In this document: positions 10,182-17,421 of the stretch, one piece after another
Position numbering within the stretch: position 1 is the first letter of the stretch
Layout: each line of letters begins with the position of its first letter
Assembly: GCA_019635695.1 (NCBI GenBank)
Contig: JAHBYZ010000032.1
Coordinates: 1 to 33,769, forward strand
Length of the DNA stretch: 33,769 bases
Source: Rhizobiaceae bacterium
GTDB taxonomy: Bacteria > Pseudomonadota > Alphaproteobacteria > Rhizobiales > Rhizobiaceae
Direction: 5' to 3'
Translations under genes and position numbers: made by a program
The notes under the pieces: generated by a model
Told to the model about the DNA's origin: nothing
Database searches by the model: none
The model's input: only the letters and a program-made list of their open reading frames with translations

Positions 10182-11417
10182 TCAGTCGGCCGCCGCGATG
10201 ATTTCGGCGTAGCGCTTCTGGGCGTCGGCCGCGCTGATGGCGTTGGACGACCAGAACTCCGTCATCAGATCCTCGATCTGGCCCTGAGTATCCGGGGTCA
10301 GCGTCTGGTTGCCGTCCGGCAGGATGTTGCCGGAGGCGAGGATCTCCAGACCCTGCTTCATGCAGTCGTTGGCGGCCGAGAGGTCGACGTCGCCGCGCAC
10401 CGGCAGCGAGCCCTTCTTGAGGTTGAACGCGACCTGTACCTGCTTCGACAGCATCAGCGAGGCGAGACGCAGCTGGGCCGCTTCCTTCTCGGGATCCTTG
10501 AGCTTGGGGAAGTAGAAGGCGTCGCCGCCGGTCGAGATCAGCTTGTTGACGCCGAGACCCGGCAGGCACGAATAGTCCTTGCCCGCGACCTGTCCCGCAA
10601 CGGCGAACTCGCCCTGCGCCCAGTCACCCATGATCTGGCCGCCGGCAGCGCCGGTGATGACCATGTTGGTGGCCTGGTTCCAGTCCTGCACGTTGGAACC
10701 CTCGCGGAAGGCGCGCGCATTGGCCGCCGCCTCGAAGACCTTGGCGTATTCAGGACCGCCGGCAACCTCGGCGTTCTTGTCGATGTTGACCGCCTTCCAG
10801 GCGTCGAGGCCGGCGATCGCGATGGCGATGACGCCGAACGCGCCCGAGGCCTGCCAGGGCTGGTTGCCCATCGCCAGCGGAACCTTGCCGGCGGCGCGCA
10901 GCTTCGGAGCGGCGGCGACGAATTCGTTCCAGTTGGTCGGGACAGCCACGCCGGCATCCTGGAAGGCCTTGTGGCTCAGCCAGATCCACTGCCACGAATG
11001 GATGTTGACGGGCACGCAATAGATCTTGCCGTCGAGCGTGCAGCTATCGAGCAGCGACGACGGGTGGACGATCTCTTTCCACTTTTCCTTCTCGGCCAGC
11101 GCGGTCAGGTCGAGCATGAGGCCGGCCTGCACCAGCTCCTCGGCCTGGCGGCCGTGGTTGAACTGGGTGGCGCCCATCGGGTCACCGCCGGTGATGCGGC
11201 TGATCATGATCGGGCGGGCGACGCCGCCGGAGCCGGCGATGGCGCCGTCGATCCATTTGTCGCCGCTGGCGTCGAACGCCTTGGCCAGTTCGGCAACCGC
11301 GGCGGCTTCACCGCCGGAGGTCCACCAGTGGGTAACTTCGAGCTCCGTGGCGCTGGCAGGCCCGGAGAGCAGTGCTGCAGATGCCGCGAACGCGGCAGTC
11401 AGAAGTCGATAACGCAT
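10182..11417 (-). CDS. Sugar ABC importer periplasmic substrate-binding protein
   Basis: The start is set at ATG 11417 (411 residues). It follows an AGGGAGGA ribosome site and opens a clear Sec signal peptide, MRYRLLTAAFAASAALLSG then PASA, with cleavage predicted after Ala23. The frame extends further upstream (to 11723), but that part crosses the operator and promoter and is rejected. The mature protein starts TELEVTHWWTSGGEAAAV and carries PVNIHSWQWIWLSHKAF and LAMGNQPWQASGAF. These resemble family 1 (COG1653) glucose/mannose-type binding proteins such as GtsA. It delivers the sugar to the permease pair. It is the promoter-proximal gene of the nine-gene operon and divergent from the LacI-family regulator. 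Confidence 0.94.
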   Translation of the reverse strand: MRYRLLTAAFAASAALLSGPASATELEVTHWWTSGGEAAAVAELAKAFDASGDKWIDGAIAGSGGVARPIMISRITGGDPMGATQFNHGRQAEELVQAGLMLDLTALAEKEKWKEIVHPSSLLDSCTLDGKIYCVPVNIHSWQWIWLSHKAFQDAGVAVPTNWNEFVAAAPKLRAAGKVPLAMGNQPWQASGAFGVIAIAIAGLDAWKAVNIDKNAEVAGGPEYAKVFEAAANARAFREGSNVQDWNQATNMVITGAAGGQIMGDWAQGEFAVAGQVAGKDYSCLPGLGVNKLISTGGDAFYFPKLKDPEKEAAQLRLASLMLSKQVQVAFNLKKGSLPVRGDVDLSAANDCMKQGLEILASGNILPDGNQTLTPDTQGQIEDLMTEFWSSNAISAADAQKRYAEIIAAAD

Positions 11418-11434
11418 CACAGTCCTCCCTGAAT

Positions 11435-11448
11435 CTGTAACGTTACAG
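11435..11448. promoter_or_regulatory. LacI-family operator O1 (CTGTAACGTTACAG)
   Basis: This perfect 14-bp palindrome with a central CG is the usual form of LacI/GalR operators. It lies 8 bp upstream of the binding-protein ribosome site and covers the predicted transcription start of the operon, so bound repressor should block initiation. The same 14 bp recurs at 11729-11742. Confidence 0.88.
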
Positions 11449-11452
11449 GTGG

Positions 11453-11481
11453 ACCCTATGCGAATCGATTCGACTCCGCAA
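11453..11481 (-). promoter_or_regulatory. Candidate sigma-70 promoter of the left sugar operon
   Basis: Read on the minus strand, a -35 box TTGCGG (11481-11476) and a -10 box TAGGGT (11458-11453) are 17 bp apart. Both are imperfect matches to consensus. The start would fall near 11446, inside operator O1, which fits repression by occlusion. The spacer contains the palindrome CGAATCGATTCG. Confidence 0.45.
11461..11472. promoter_or_regulatory. Second palindrome in promoter spacer (CGAATCGATTCG)
   Basis: This perfect 12-bp palindrome with a central CG has the form of a LacI-family site but a different sequence from O1 and O2. It lies between the predicted -35 and -10 boxes. It may bind another regulator of this family, or be one arm of the hairpin formed with 11484-11491. 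Confidence 0.4.
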
Positions 11482-11727
11482 CCGAGTCGAAGGGCGCAGA
11501 CACGATTTTTTTCGCCGCACGAAATTAACCTCGCCGGCAGGCCCATCTCGCCGCGATGCGTCGCTTTCTTGCTGCAATGCGGCAGAACTCCACCGAATTT
11601 GCCATCAAAACGCTGTTTCGCAATAACTTTGCGGCGCAGCAAAATCGACCTGGCACCGGTGCGCAACAGCCCCGAGGGCACTCGAACGAGCATCCGAAGA
11701 CCCATGTCGAGCGCCGGCGCCAAGCTT

Positions 11728-11743
11728 ACTGTAACGTTACAGT
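11728..11743. promoter_or_regulatory. LacI-family operator O2 (ACTGTAACGTTACAGT)
   Basis: This is a 16-bp perfect palindrome containing the same 14-bp core as O1. It lies 73 bp upstream of the regulator start codon at 11817. It probably gives autoregulation and co-operates with O1, whose centre is 294 bp away. Confidence 0.88.
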
Positions 11744-11816
11744 CCTTGCCAATGGCTCACTCTGGAGTCCATGATCGAAACGGGATAAGCGCTCCGGCTA
11801 GAAAGGCAGGCGGGGC

Positions 11817-12887
11817 ATGGAGGATCATCCAAGGGACGCGGTGTCTCCGTCGGGCGACGGCCGTCCGACGCTGAAGACGATCGCCTTCATGACCGGGCTC
11901 GGCGTGACCACGGTGTCGCGCGCGCTGAAGGACGCGCCCGACATCTCCGAGGACACCAAGGCGCGTGTGCGGCTGGTCGCCCGGCAGGTCGGCTACCGGC
12001 CCAACCGCGCCGGCGTGCGCCTGCGCACCGGCAAGACCAACGTCATCTCGCTGGTGCTCAACACAGACGACCAGCTGATGGGGTTCATCTCCGACATCAT
12101 CTACGGCGTGTCGGCGGAGCTGGCCCCGACGCCCTATCACCTGATCCTGACGCCCTATTCGTCGCGCAACGACCCGATGGACCCGGTGCGCTACGTGGTG
12201 GAGACGCGCTCGGCCGACGGCATCATCATATCGCAGACCGAACCGGAGGACCCGCGCGTCCGCTTCATGACGGAGCATGGCTTTCCCTTCGCGACCCACG
12301 GCCGCACCGACATGGGCATCGACCACCCCTGGCACGATTTCGACAACCAGGTGTTCGCGCGGCAGGCCGTGCGCGAGCTCGTGGCGCGCGGACGGCGGCG
12401 GCTGGCGCTGCTGGCCCCGTCCTCCGCGCTGACCTACCAGCGCCACATGACGGACGGCTTTGCCGAAGCGGTGGCGGAGAGCGGGGCGACCGAAGTGCCG
12501 TTCCGCGCCGCATGGGTGGACCAGCCGCTCGAACAGATCCATGCGCAGGCGCTGCTGCTGATGCGCCGGGCGCAGCGCCCCGACGGCATCGTCAGCGGCA
12601 GCGGCTCGGCCGCTTTCGCCGTGGTCAGCGCCATCGAAGAGAGCGGCCTGAAGCTCGGCCGCGATGTCGATGTGGTGACCAAGCAGTCGTCGCGGCTGGT
12701 GCAGATGTTCCGGCGGGAGCTGCTGGTCGTCAGTGAGGATTTCCGCCTCGCCGGACGCGAGCTGGCGCGCGCGGTGCTTGGGCGAATCGAAGGCCGGCCG
12801 GCCGAAACACTGCAAACGCTCGCCGTTCCGCAAGGCGTCGAGGGCGTGAGCGGGCAACGGATTCCGGAGCGGGCGGCGGCGTCTTAA
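11817..12887 (+). CDS. LacI-family repressor of the left sugar operon
   Basis: The 356-residue protein has an N-terminal LacI helix-turn-helix (about 18-40, recognition helix VTTVSRALKD) and a hinge region (RPNRAGVRLRTGKTN). A periplasmic-binding-protein-like sensor domain runs from about 75 to the end. A 17-residue charged and Gly/Pro tail precedes the helix-turn-helix, so an internal start is conceivable, but GGCGGGG just upstream of ATG 11817 supports the longer form. It is divergent from the sugar operon and both operators lie between them, so it very probably represses the operon and itself until an imported sugar binds. The recognition helix differs from that of the aglR-like gene, which agrees with the different operators. 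It ends 9 bp from the convergent autotransporter gene. Confidence 0.93.
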   Translation: MEDHPRDAVSPSGDGRPTLKTIAFMTGLGVTTVSRALKDAPDISEDTKARVRLVARQVGYRPNRAGVRLRTGKTNVISLVLNTDDQLMGFISDIIYGVSAELAPTPYHLILTPYSSRNDPMDPVRYVVETRSADGIIISQTEPEDPRVRFMTEHGFPFATHGRTDMGIDHPWHDFDNQVFARQAVRELVARGRRRLALLAPSSALTYQRHMTDGFAEAVAESGATEVPFRAAWVDQPLEQIHAQALLLMRRAQRPDGIVSGSGSAAFAVVSAIEESGLKLGRDVDVVTKQSSRLVQMFRRELLVVSEDFRLAGRELARAVLGRIEGRPAETLQTLAVPQGVEGVSGQRIPERAAAS

Positions 12888-12896
12888 GAAGACGGC

Positions 12897-15248
12897 TCAG
12901 AAACGCTTGCGCAACGCCACCGACGCGGAGGCAAGCGGCTCTTCCTCGACAGTCGCGTCGAAGTCGATATTGGCGTTGAGCGACAGGTCGACCGCACCGG
13001 GCAGCGTCGCCAGGTAGCCGAAGCCGGCGCGCAGCGGCACGCCGCCTCCCGACGAGAGGTCGACGTCGAAGGCTTCGTACGCGATCGCTCCAGACTGGTC
13101 GCGCGCCGCCGGAACGCGAAGCCGCGCCCGGCCCGCCACGACGCGCGGCCGCAGGCCGAGATAGAGGCTCAGGCGATCGCCGGCGAGCAGCGCATCATGG
13201 CGCGCTGCCGCGACGCCGGCGCTGGCGTGCAGGATCGGGCCGATCTGCGCGAGACCGCCGGTGCGGCCGGCGACGGCGCCGACGCCGATTTCGGCAAAGC
13301 CGGACAGCGACCAGTGCTCGCCGAACCGCGCCGTCGCGCCGACCGAGGCCGTCGTGGCCGTCGTCGAGTCGACACCGAGGAACGGCCCCGACGAAACAGC
13401 GTCGAACAGGCGGTTCTGGTGATGGCCGGCGGAGAGCGAGAATTCCGTGGTGAAGCGGGCGTGCTCGCGCAGCCGCGACAGCGACACCGCTGCGGCCGGA
13501 GCCCCCGCGCGGTCGTCGAAATAGCCGGCGACATGCAGCAGGTTCACGCGGTCGAGCCGGATGACGTTGGAGAAGCGGCTGCCGGCAGCGCCGGCCAGCG
13601 ACTGCGAGAAGAACAGCCGCGCCATGCCGGCATCGACCGTGGCCGCCGTTCCGGCCTGCGCCGCGAAACCGAATGCGAAGCTCTGCGCCTGCGCGGCAAT
13701 CTGCTGCGACGGATTTGCGACGGGCGGCTGGACGGACGAGCCCTTGAGCCCGATCTCCGAGCCGGTTCGGCGGAAGTCCGTACCCAGCGCATCGATCAGC
13801 ATGATCTCGCGGCCGGCCAGCGCCTGCGCGATCGCGGAGCCGACCACGGGCGCGGTGGCGTCGACGCCACCGCCGACGGGCATTGCGGCGGCGGTGGCAA
13901 CCGTGGCGCCGGTGGCAATCGCCAGTCCGCCGATGGGCGCGAGCGCAGCCGCAATGTCGGGAACGCCCATTCCGTAGAGGCGCGACTGCGGACGAGTCAC
14001 GCCCGGCGCGAACGTCACCTCTCCCGATCGCGTTGCCGCAAATGACGACCAGCCGTTCTGGGCGGTGGCGAGGAGGCGGGTCAGCCGCTCGGCGGGAGAC
14101 AGGTTGGGAAATGCCTGCGACAGCAGCGCGATGTGGCCGGCCACCTGCGGCGCCGCGAAGGAGGTGCCGGTCACGATCGCGTAGGACGAATCCGTCGCGG
14201 CATTCGGCGCCATGACGGAGCCGTCGGTGACGAGGCAGAAAGCGGCCGCCGAGCCGCATGGCGCCGAGAGCATGTCGGCATCGACGATGCGGCCTTGCGA
14301 GTTCACCTCGAGCAGCGCATTGCCGACGACCACCCACGCCTCGCGAAGTTTCGGCACCAGCAAGGGCAGCGCCGCCCAGGCCGACACATCTGGCAGTGTG
14401 TCATCATTGGAATTCGCGTAGACGATGACGCCGCGCGACTGGAACGCATCGTAGGCGTCGAACAGCACACCCCAGTCCGACGCCTTGCCGCCATACGACG
14501 CCGGGGCGAACAGCGCGTAGTCCTTGAGGCCCGATGCGTTGAAAAATGCGCGTTCGCTGAAGGCAGAGCGTTCGCCGGTCCATCCCCAGGAGTTGTTCTG
14601 CGCCACGGCGCCGCGGGCGGCGGCGTCGCGCGTGGAAGCGGCGAGCAGCCCCAGCATGTCGCCGAGAGACTGGTTGCCCCAAGACGTGAGATGCAGACTC
14701 GCATCCGGCGCGACGCCGACAATCCCGACACCGTTGAGCCGGGCCGCGGCGACCCCGGCCACCGCCGTGCCGTGGTTCCGCTCGGCCGACGCCTGAGAGG
14801 ACGAAAACTCCACGATCGACTTTCCGGAGAAGTCCTCGTGCGCGGTGCGGAACCCCTCGTCGACGATGGCGATGAGCTGGCCGCCGCCACGCACCGCACT
14901 GCCGTCGGCCAGCACCGAGGCATGTGCGACGTGAACATTCTGCACCACCAGCGTCGATGCACTGGTGCAACCGCTACTCACCTGGGCGCAGGGCGGGCCG
15001 AGGCCGAAAGAGGCGCGCATGGCGGCTTCATCCGCCTGCCCAAGGTCGATGCGGCCAAACTCGGCATTCTGCCGGAGACGCTCCGCGACGACCGTGTCGA
15101 CGGTCGCATAGCCCGGGAAGACCTGCTGGCCAGGCGCGACCGACGGCGTCAGATCGGCCGTGGAATCCGATGGGACAATGTCCTCCAGCGTGCAGCCGGC
15201 GAGTGCCCCCGCAAGCGCGACCATGCCGATTCGCAAAATGCCGACCAT
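12897..15248 (-). CDS. Subtilisin-like (S8) serine protease autotransporter with lipoprotein signal
   Basis: The start is set at ATG 15248 (783 residues), where MVGILRIGMVALAGALAGC is a type II signal with lipobox LAGC and lipidated Cys19. The frame upstream to 15509 has no family features. The S8 triad is Asp130 (IAIVDEGF), His159 (RNHGTAVAG) and Ser363 (VTGTSFAAPQVAG). After a linker rich in Ala/Gly/Val, the last 240 or so residues alternate polar and hydrophobic strands and end in Phe (ALRKRF), as outer-membrane beta-barrels do. This matches autotransporter subtilases; the lipid anchor recalls NalP and SphB1. It probably cleaves its own passenger or other surface proteins. The gene is divergent from the DUF2946-like gene, convergent with the LacI gene, and stands alone. 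Confidence 0.87.
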   Translation of the reverse strand: MVGILRIGMVALAGALAGCTLEDIVPSDSTADLTPSVAPGQQVFPGYATVDTVVAERLRQNAEFGRIDLGQADEAAMRASFGLGPPCAQVSSGCTSASTLVVQNVHVAHASVLADGSAVRGGGQLIAIVDEGFRTAHEDFSGKSIVEFSSSQASAERNHGTAVAGVAAARLNGVGIVGVAPDASLHLTSWGNQSLGDMLGLLAASTRDAAARGAVAQNNSWGWTGERSAFSERAFFNASGLKDYALFAPASYGGKASDWGVLFDAYDAFQSRGVIVYANSNDDTLPDVSAWAALPLLVPKLREAWVVVGNALLEVNSQGRIVDADMLSAPCGSAAAFCLVTDGSVMAPNAATDSSYAIVTGTSFAAPQVAGHIALLSQAFPNLSPAERLTRLLATAQNGWSSFAATRSGEVTFAPGVTRPQSRLYGMGVPDIAAALAPIGGLAIATGATVATAAAMPVGGGVDATAPVVGSAIAQALAGREIMLIDALGTDFRRTGSEIGLKGSSVQPPVANPSQQIAAQAQSFAFGFAAQAGTAATVDAGMARLFFSQSLAGAAGSRFSNVIRLDRVNLLHVAGYFDDRAGAPAAAVSLSRLREHARFTTEFSLSAGHHQNRLFDAVSSGPFLGVDSTTATTASVGATARFGEHWSLSGFAEIGVGAVAGRTGGLAQIGPILHASAGVAAARHDALLAGDRLSLYLGLRPRVVAGRARLRVPAARDQSGAIAYEAFDVDLSSGGGVPLRAGFGYLATLPGAVDLSLNANIDFDATVEEEPLASASVALRKRF

Positions 15249-15418
15249 CGCGCCGACTCGACCACCTGCCGTCCCCGGCCAGAGAATCCGCGCATCCGGC
15301 GCTTGGCAACTCAATTCTTGCGTCACACCGGCGAGCGTCACGTTGGCGCAGCGGCATCGCGCCGGTTCCGCCGCGTGTCCACAAGTGATATCGCTGCGGC
15401 CGCAAGATCGAGGCGACG

Positions 15419-15793
15419 ATGGGCCGGAAGGACCGATTCTGGAGCATGCTGGTGGCGGGTTTCGCCGCCTGGATGCTTGTGCTCCAGTCGCTCTCCGCGG
15501 CGGTCGCAATCGGAGCCCCCGCAGCCGGGCACGACGCCTTCGGCAACGTGCTGTGCATCGGCAATCCTGACGATCAGGCGGCGCATCCCGGCGAAGCTGG
15601 CGACCATCGCACCTGCTGCGCGCTGGGCTGCATGCTCGGCGGGATCGCCGCGCCAGCGCCTGCCGGCGGCGAGGCGCTGGCCGCGCCGCTGGACGAGACC
15701 GCGGCCGAGTTCCGCGCCCGCGACGGTCAACACCCGCGCGGCTCCGCGCAGCCGGGTCTCGAACGATCCCACGCTCCGCCGTCGGCGGCCTGA
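15419..15793 (+). CDS. Small secreted cysteine-rich DUF2946-like protein
   Basis: This 124-residue protein begins with MGRKDRFWSMLVAGFAAWML, a signal peptide or single membrane segment (about 8-30). Cys46, Cys66, Cys67 and Cys71 (TCCALGC) with His38, His56 and His63 form a possible metal-binding cluster. The tail is low in complexity and rich in Ala/Pro. The layout resembles DUF2946-type proteins, which often neighbour copper genes. It lies 54 nt upstream of the PCuAC copper chaperone gene on the same strand, so a role in periplasmic copper handling is likely but not proven. Confidence 0.72.
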   Translation: MGRKDRFWSMLVAGFAAWMLVLQSLSAAVAIGAPAAGHDAFGNVLCIGNPDDQAAHPGEAGDHRTCCALGCMLGGIAAPAPAGGEALAAPLDETAAEFRARDGQHPRGSAQPGLERSHAPPSAA

Positions 15794-15817
15794 TTCCGCG
15801 ATCAGACCGTTAACAAG

Positions 15818-15832
15818 GCCCCGAAACGGGGC
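15818..15832 (+). other. Hairpin next to the ribosome site of the copper chaperone gene
   Basis: GCCCCG (15818-15823) pairs perfectly with CGGGGC (15827-15832) around an AAA loop. The ribosome site AAGGAG (15835-15840) begins two bases later. It could insulate or tune translation of the PCuAC gene, or partly end transcription from the gene before; no U-tract follows. Confidence 0.45.
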
Positions 15833-15847
15833 ACAAGGAGCATTTCC

Positions 15848-16378
15848 ATGAACCGCATTTTCTTCCGCCGCGCCCTGCCGCGCCATATCGAGCAGGCTAT
15901 CGGCCTCGCCGCGCTGGCCTTCCTCTTCGTGCTGATGCTGGCGCATCCGGCGCCCGCGCACAGCTTCGACATCGGCAAGCTTCACATCGGCCATCCGTGG
16001 TCGCGTGTGGTGCCGCAGGGGTCGAAGGTCGCCGCCGGCTACCTGAAGATCACCAACAACGGCGCGGAAGCCGACAGGCTGGTTTCGGTCTCGTCATCCA
16101 TCTCGGACAAGGCCGAGATCCACGAGATGAAGGTCGACGCCAACGGCGTGATGACCATGCGGCCGCTGGCCGATGGCGTCGAGATCGCGCCGGGCGCCGA
16201 GATCGAGCTGAAGCCGGGCGGCTACCACCTGATGTTCATCGGCCTGGTCACGCCGCCGGTGGAGGGCGTGAAATTCAAGGCCACTCTGACCTTCGAGAAG
16301 GCCGGCGCGGTGGAGGTGGAGTTCGCCGTGGAGCCGATGGGCGCCGGCGGCGGCGATCACGGCAGCCACGGAGGCTGA
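15848..16378 (+). CDS. PCuAC-type periplasmic copper(I) chaperone
   Basis: The 176-residue protein has an N-terminal signal/membrane segment (about 17-37) and a PCuAC domain (DUF461). The copper ligands of the H(M)X10MX21HXM motif are visible as His92, Met104, His127 and Met129 (EIHEM..., YHLMF). A His/Gly-rich tail (GGGDHGSHGG) may add metal ligands. Relatives deliver Cu(I) to the CuA or CuB site of cytochrome oxidase, usually with a Sco protein; no sco gene is seen here. Translation starts at ATG 15848 after AAGGAG. It is probably cotranscribed with the DUF2946-like gene upstream. Confidence 0.93.
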   Translation: MNRIFFRRALPRHIEQAIGLAALAFLFVLMLAHPAPAHSFDIGKLHIGHPWSRVVPQGSKVAAGYLKITNNGAEADRLVSVSSSISDKAEIHEMKVDANGVMTMRPLADGVEIAPGAEIELKPGGYHLMFIGLVTPPVEGVKFKATLTFEKAGAVEVEFAVEPMGAGGGDHGSHGG

Positions 16379-16402
16379 CGGCGCAACAACGGGACGGCAT
16401 CG

Positions 16403-16522
16403 CACCCTCCGGCCCTTCGGGCCACCTCCCCCATCGAGGGGGAGGAGTTTGGAAAACGTGGCGCTCCTCCCTCCAATTGATGGGGAGGGCGCCTTGCGAA
16501 GCGAGGTGGGTGGGGTGGGCCC
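16403..16522. repeat. Second type of composite palindromic repeat
   Basis: The gap between the convergent PCuAC and transglutaminase genes holds a GGCCC-TTC-GGGCC hairpin (16411-16423) and an 8-bp stem CCTCCCCC (16425-16432) with GGGGGAGG (16438-16445). A longer imperfect hairpin with GGCGC/GCGCC ends follows (16460-16493). The plan resembles the 2601 and 30918 elements but the sequence differs, so it is a separate family or an older copy. It may also serve as a bidirectional transcription barrier. Confidence 0.6.
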
Positions 16523-16534
16523 CTCAGTACTCGC

Positions 16535-17419
16535 TCACTGTTCCGGCAGCGGCACCACGTCGACGGCCTGGGATATCTCCTGGCCGCCGGCGATGCGCAT
16601 GACGCCCTTGACGGGCGCGACGTCGCCATAGTCGCGTCCGCGCGCCACGACGATGTGGTCGGCAGCCACGGCCAGCGCGTTGGTGGGATCGTATTCGACC
16701 CACCCGAGCCGGTCGCCGCACCAGGCACGCACCCATGCATGCATGGCGTCGGCGCCCTCAAGCCGCGCCCTGCCCGGCGGCGGAATGGTGCGCAGGAAGC
16801 CCGAAACATATCCGGCCGGCACGCCGACGCCGCGCAGGCAGGCAATCATCACCTGTGCGAAATCCTGGCAGACGCCGCGCCGCTTGGCGAAGGCTTCCCG
16901 CGGCGTGGTGTCGACCTCGGTCGCCTCGCCGTCATAGGTGAAGTCGGCATGGATGCGCTCGCCGAGAGCCCGGACCGCGGCATAGGCCGACATGCCGGGC
17001 GCCAGTGTTTCGCGCGCATAAGCGGTCATCGCCTCGTCGCGCACGATCCACGGCGAATCGGCGAGAAAATGCACCGGCGAGGCCGGCCCGAGCGAGCGCT
17101 GGGCGACGACTTCCTCGCGCAGACGCGCCAGCGTCGGCGAGCCGTCGATGTCCGGCGTGGCACAGGTGCGCGAGACCCGTGCCTTGACGGTGAAATCGAT
17201 GCTCCGGTGTGGCGCGCGGTAGAACAATTCGGTCGCGGCGTTGCCGAAGAAGTCGGCGCGGTCGAGCCGCTCCTGCGGAGCGGGATTCGCGCCGAGATGC
17301 CCGGCGAGCACGCGCTGCTCGCCGGGCAGGTTAAGCGGCAGCAGGTGCAGCAGGTGGCGGCCTGCATTTGCGGGGCGCTCGTAGTCGTAGCTCATGCGCA
17401 GCTTGATGTCGTAGAGCAT
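16535..17419 (-). CDS. Transglutaminase-like protein (COG1305 type) of the alpha-E module
   Basis: The 294-residue protein starts at ATG 17419 (MLYDIKLRMSYDYERPA); a longer upstream frame only shadows the preceding gene. It has the N-terminal beta domain of bacterial transglutaminase-like proteins (about 1-80) and a papain-like core with Cys184 (RRGVCQDFA), His227 (DAMHAWVRAW) and Asp244 (WVEYDPTN). Such cores hydrolyse or transfer amide bonds. The gene begins two bases after the stop of the ATP-grasp/alpha-E gene, so the two are translationally coupled. No signal peptide is present, hence cytoplasmic action is expected. It is the last gene of a three-gene unit whose product is unknown. Confidence 0.92.
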   Translation of the reverse strand: MLYDIKLRMSYDYERPANAGRHLLHLLPLNLPGEQRVLAGHLGANPAPQERLDRADFFGNAATELFYRAPHRSIDFTVKARVSRTCATPDIDGSPTLARLREEVVAQRSLGPASPVHFLADSPWIVRDEAMTAYARETLAPGMSAYAAVRALGERIHADFTYDGEATEVDTTPREAFAKRRGVCQDFAQVMIACLRGVGVPAGYVSGFLRTIPPPGRARLEGADAMHAWVRAWCGDRLGWVEYDPTNALAVAADHIVVARGRDYGDVAPVKGVMRIAGGQEISQAVDVVPLPEQ

Positions 17420-17421
17420 GG

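Larger units (their letters stand above)
11418..11816. promoter_or_regulatory. Divergent control region of the left sugar operon
   Basis: This 399-bp gap between the binding-protein gene and the LacI-family gene has no credible gene. It holds two identical palindromic operators (11435-11448 and 11729-11742), a minus-strand promoter candidate, a second palindrome CGAATCGATTCG (11461-11472), and an overlapping stem (TTCGACTC 11469-11476 with GAGTCGAA 11484-11491). A 13-mer at 11573-11585 recurs in the other divergent control region. For the plus-strand regulator gene no strong promoter could be picked. TTGCCA at 11746 with CATGAT 18 nt later is a weak possibility. Confidence 0.85.

Noticed and set aside
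11418..11723. N-terminal extension of the left binding protein
   Set aside because: It would place coding sequence over the operator and promoter and bury the signal peptide, which starts at ATG 11417 after a strong ribosome site.
14133..15851. A 572-codon plus-strand frame spanning the autotransporter and the DUF2946-like gene
   Set aside because: It runs antisense to the protease and out of frame with the real small gene at 15419, and has Arg-rich shadow composition.
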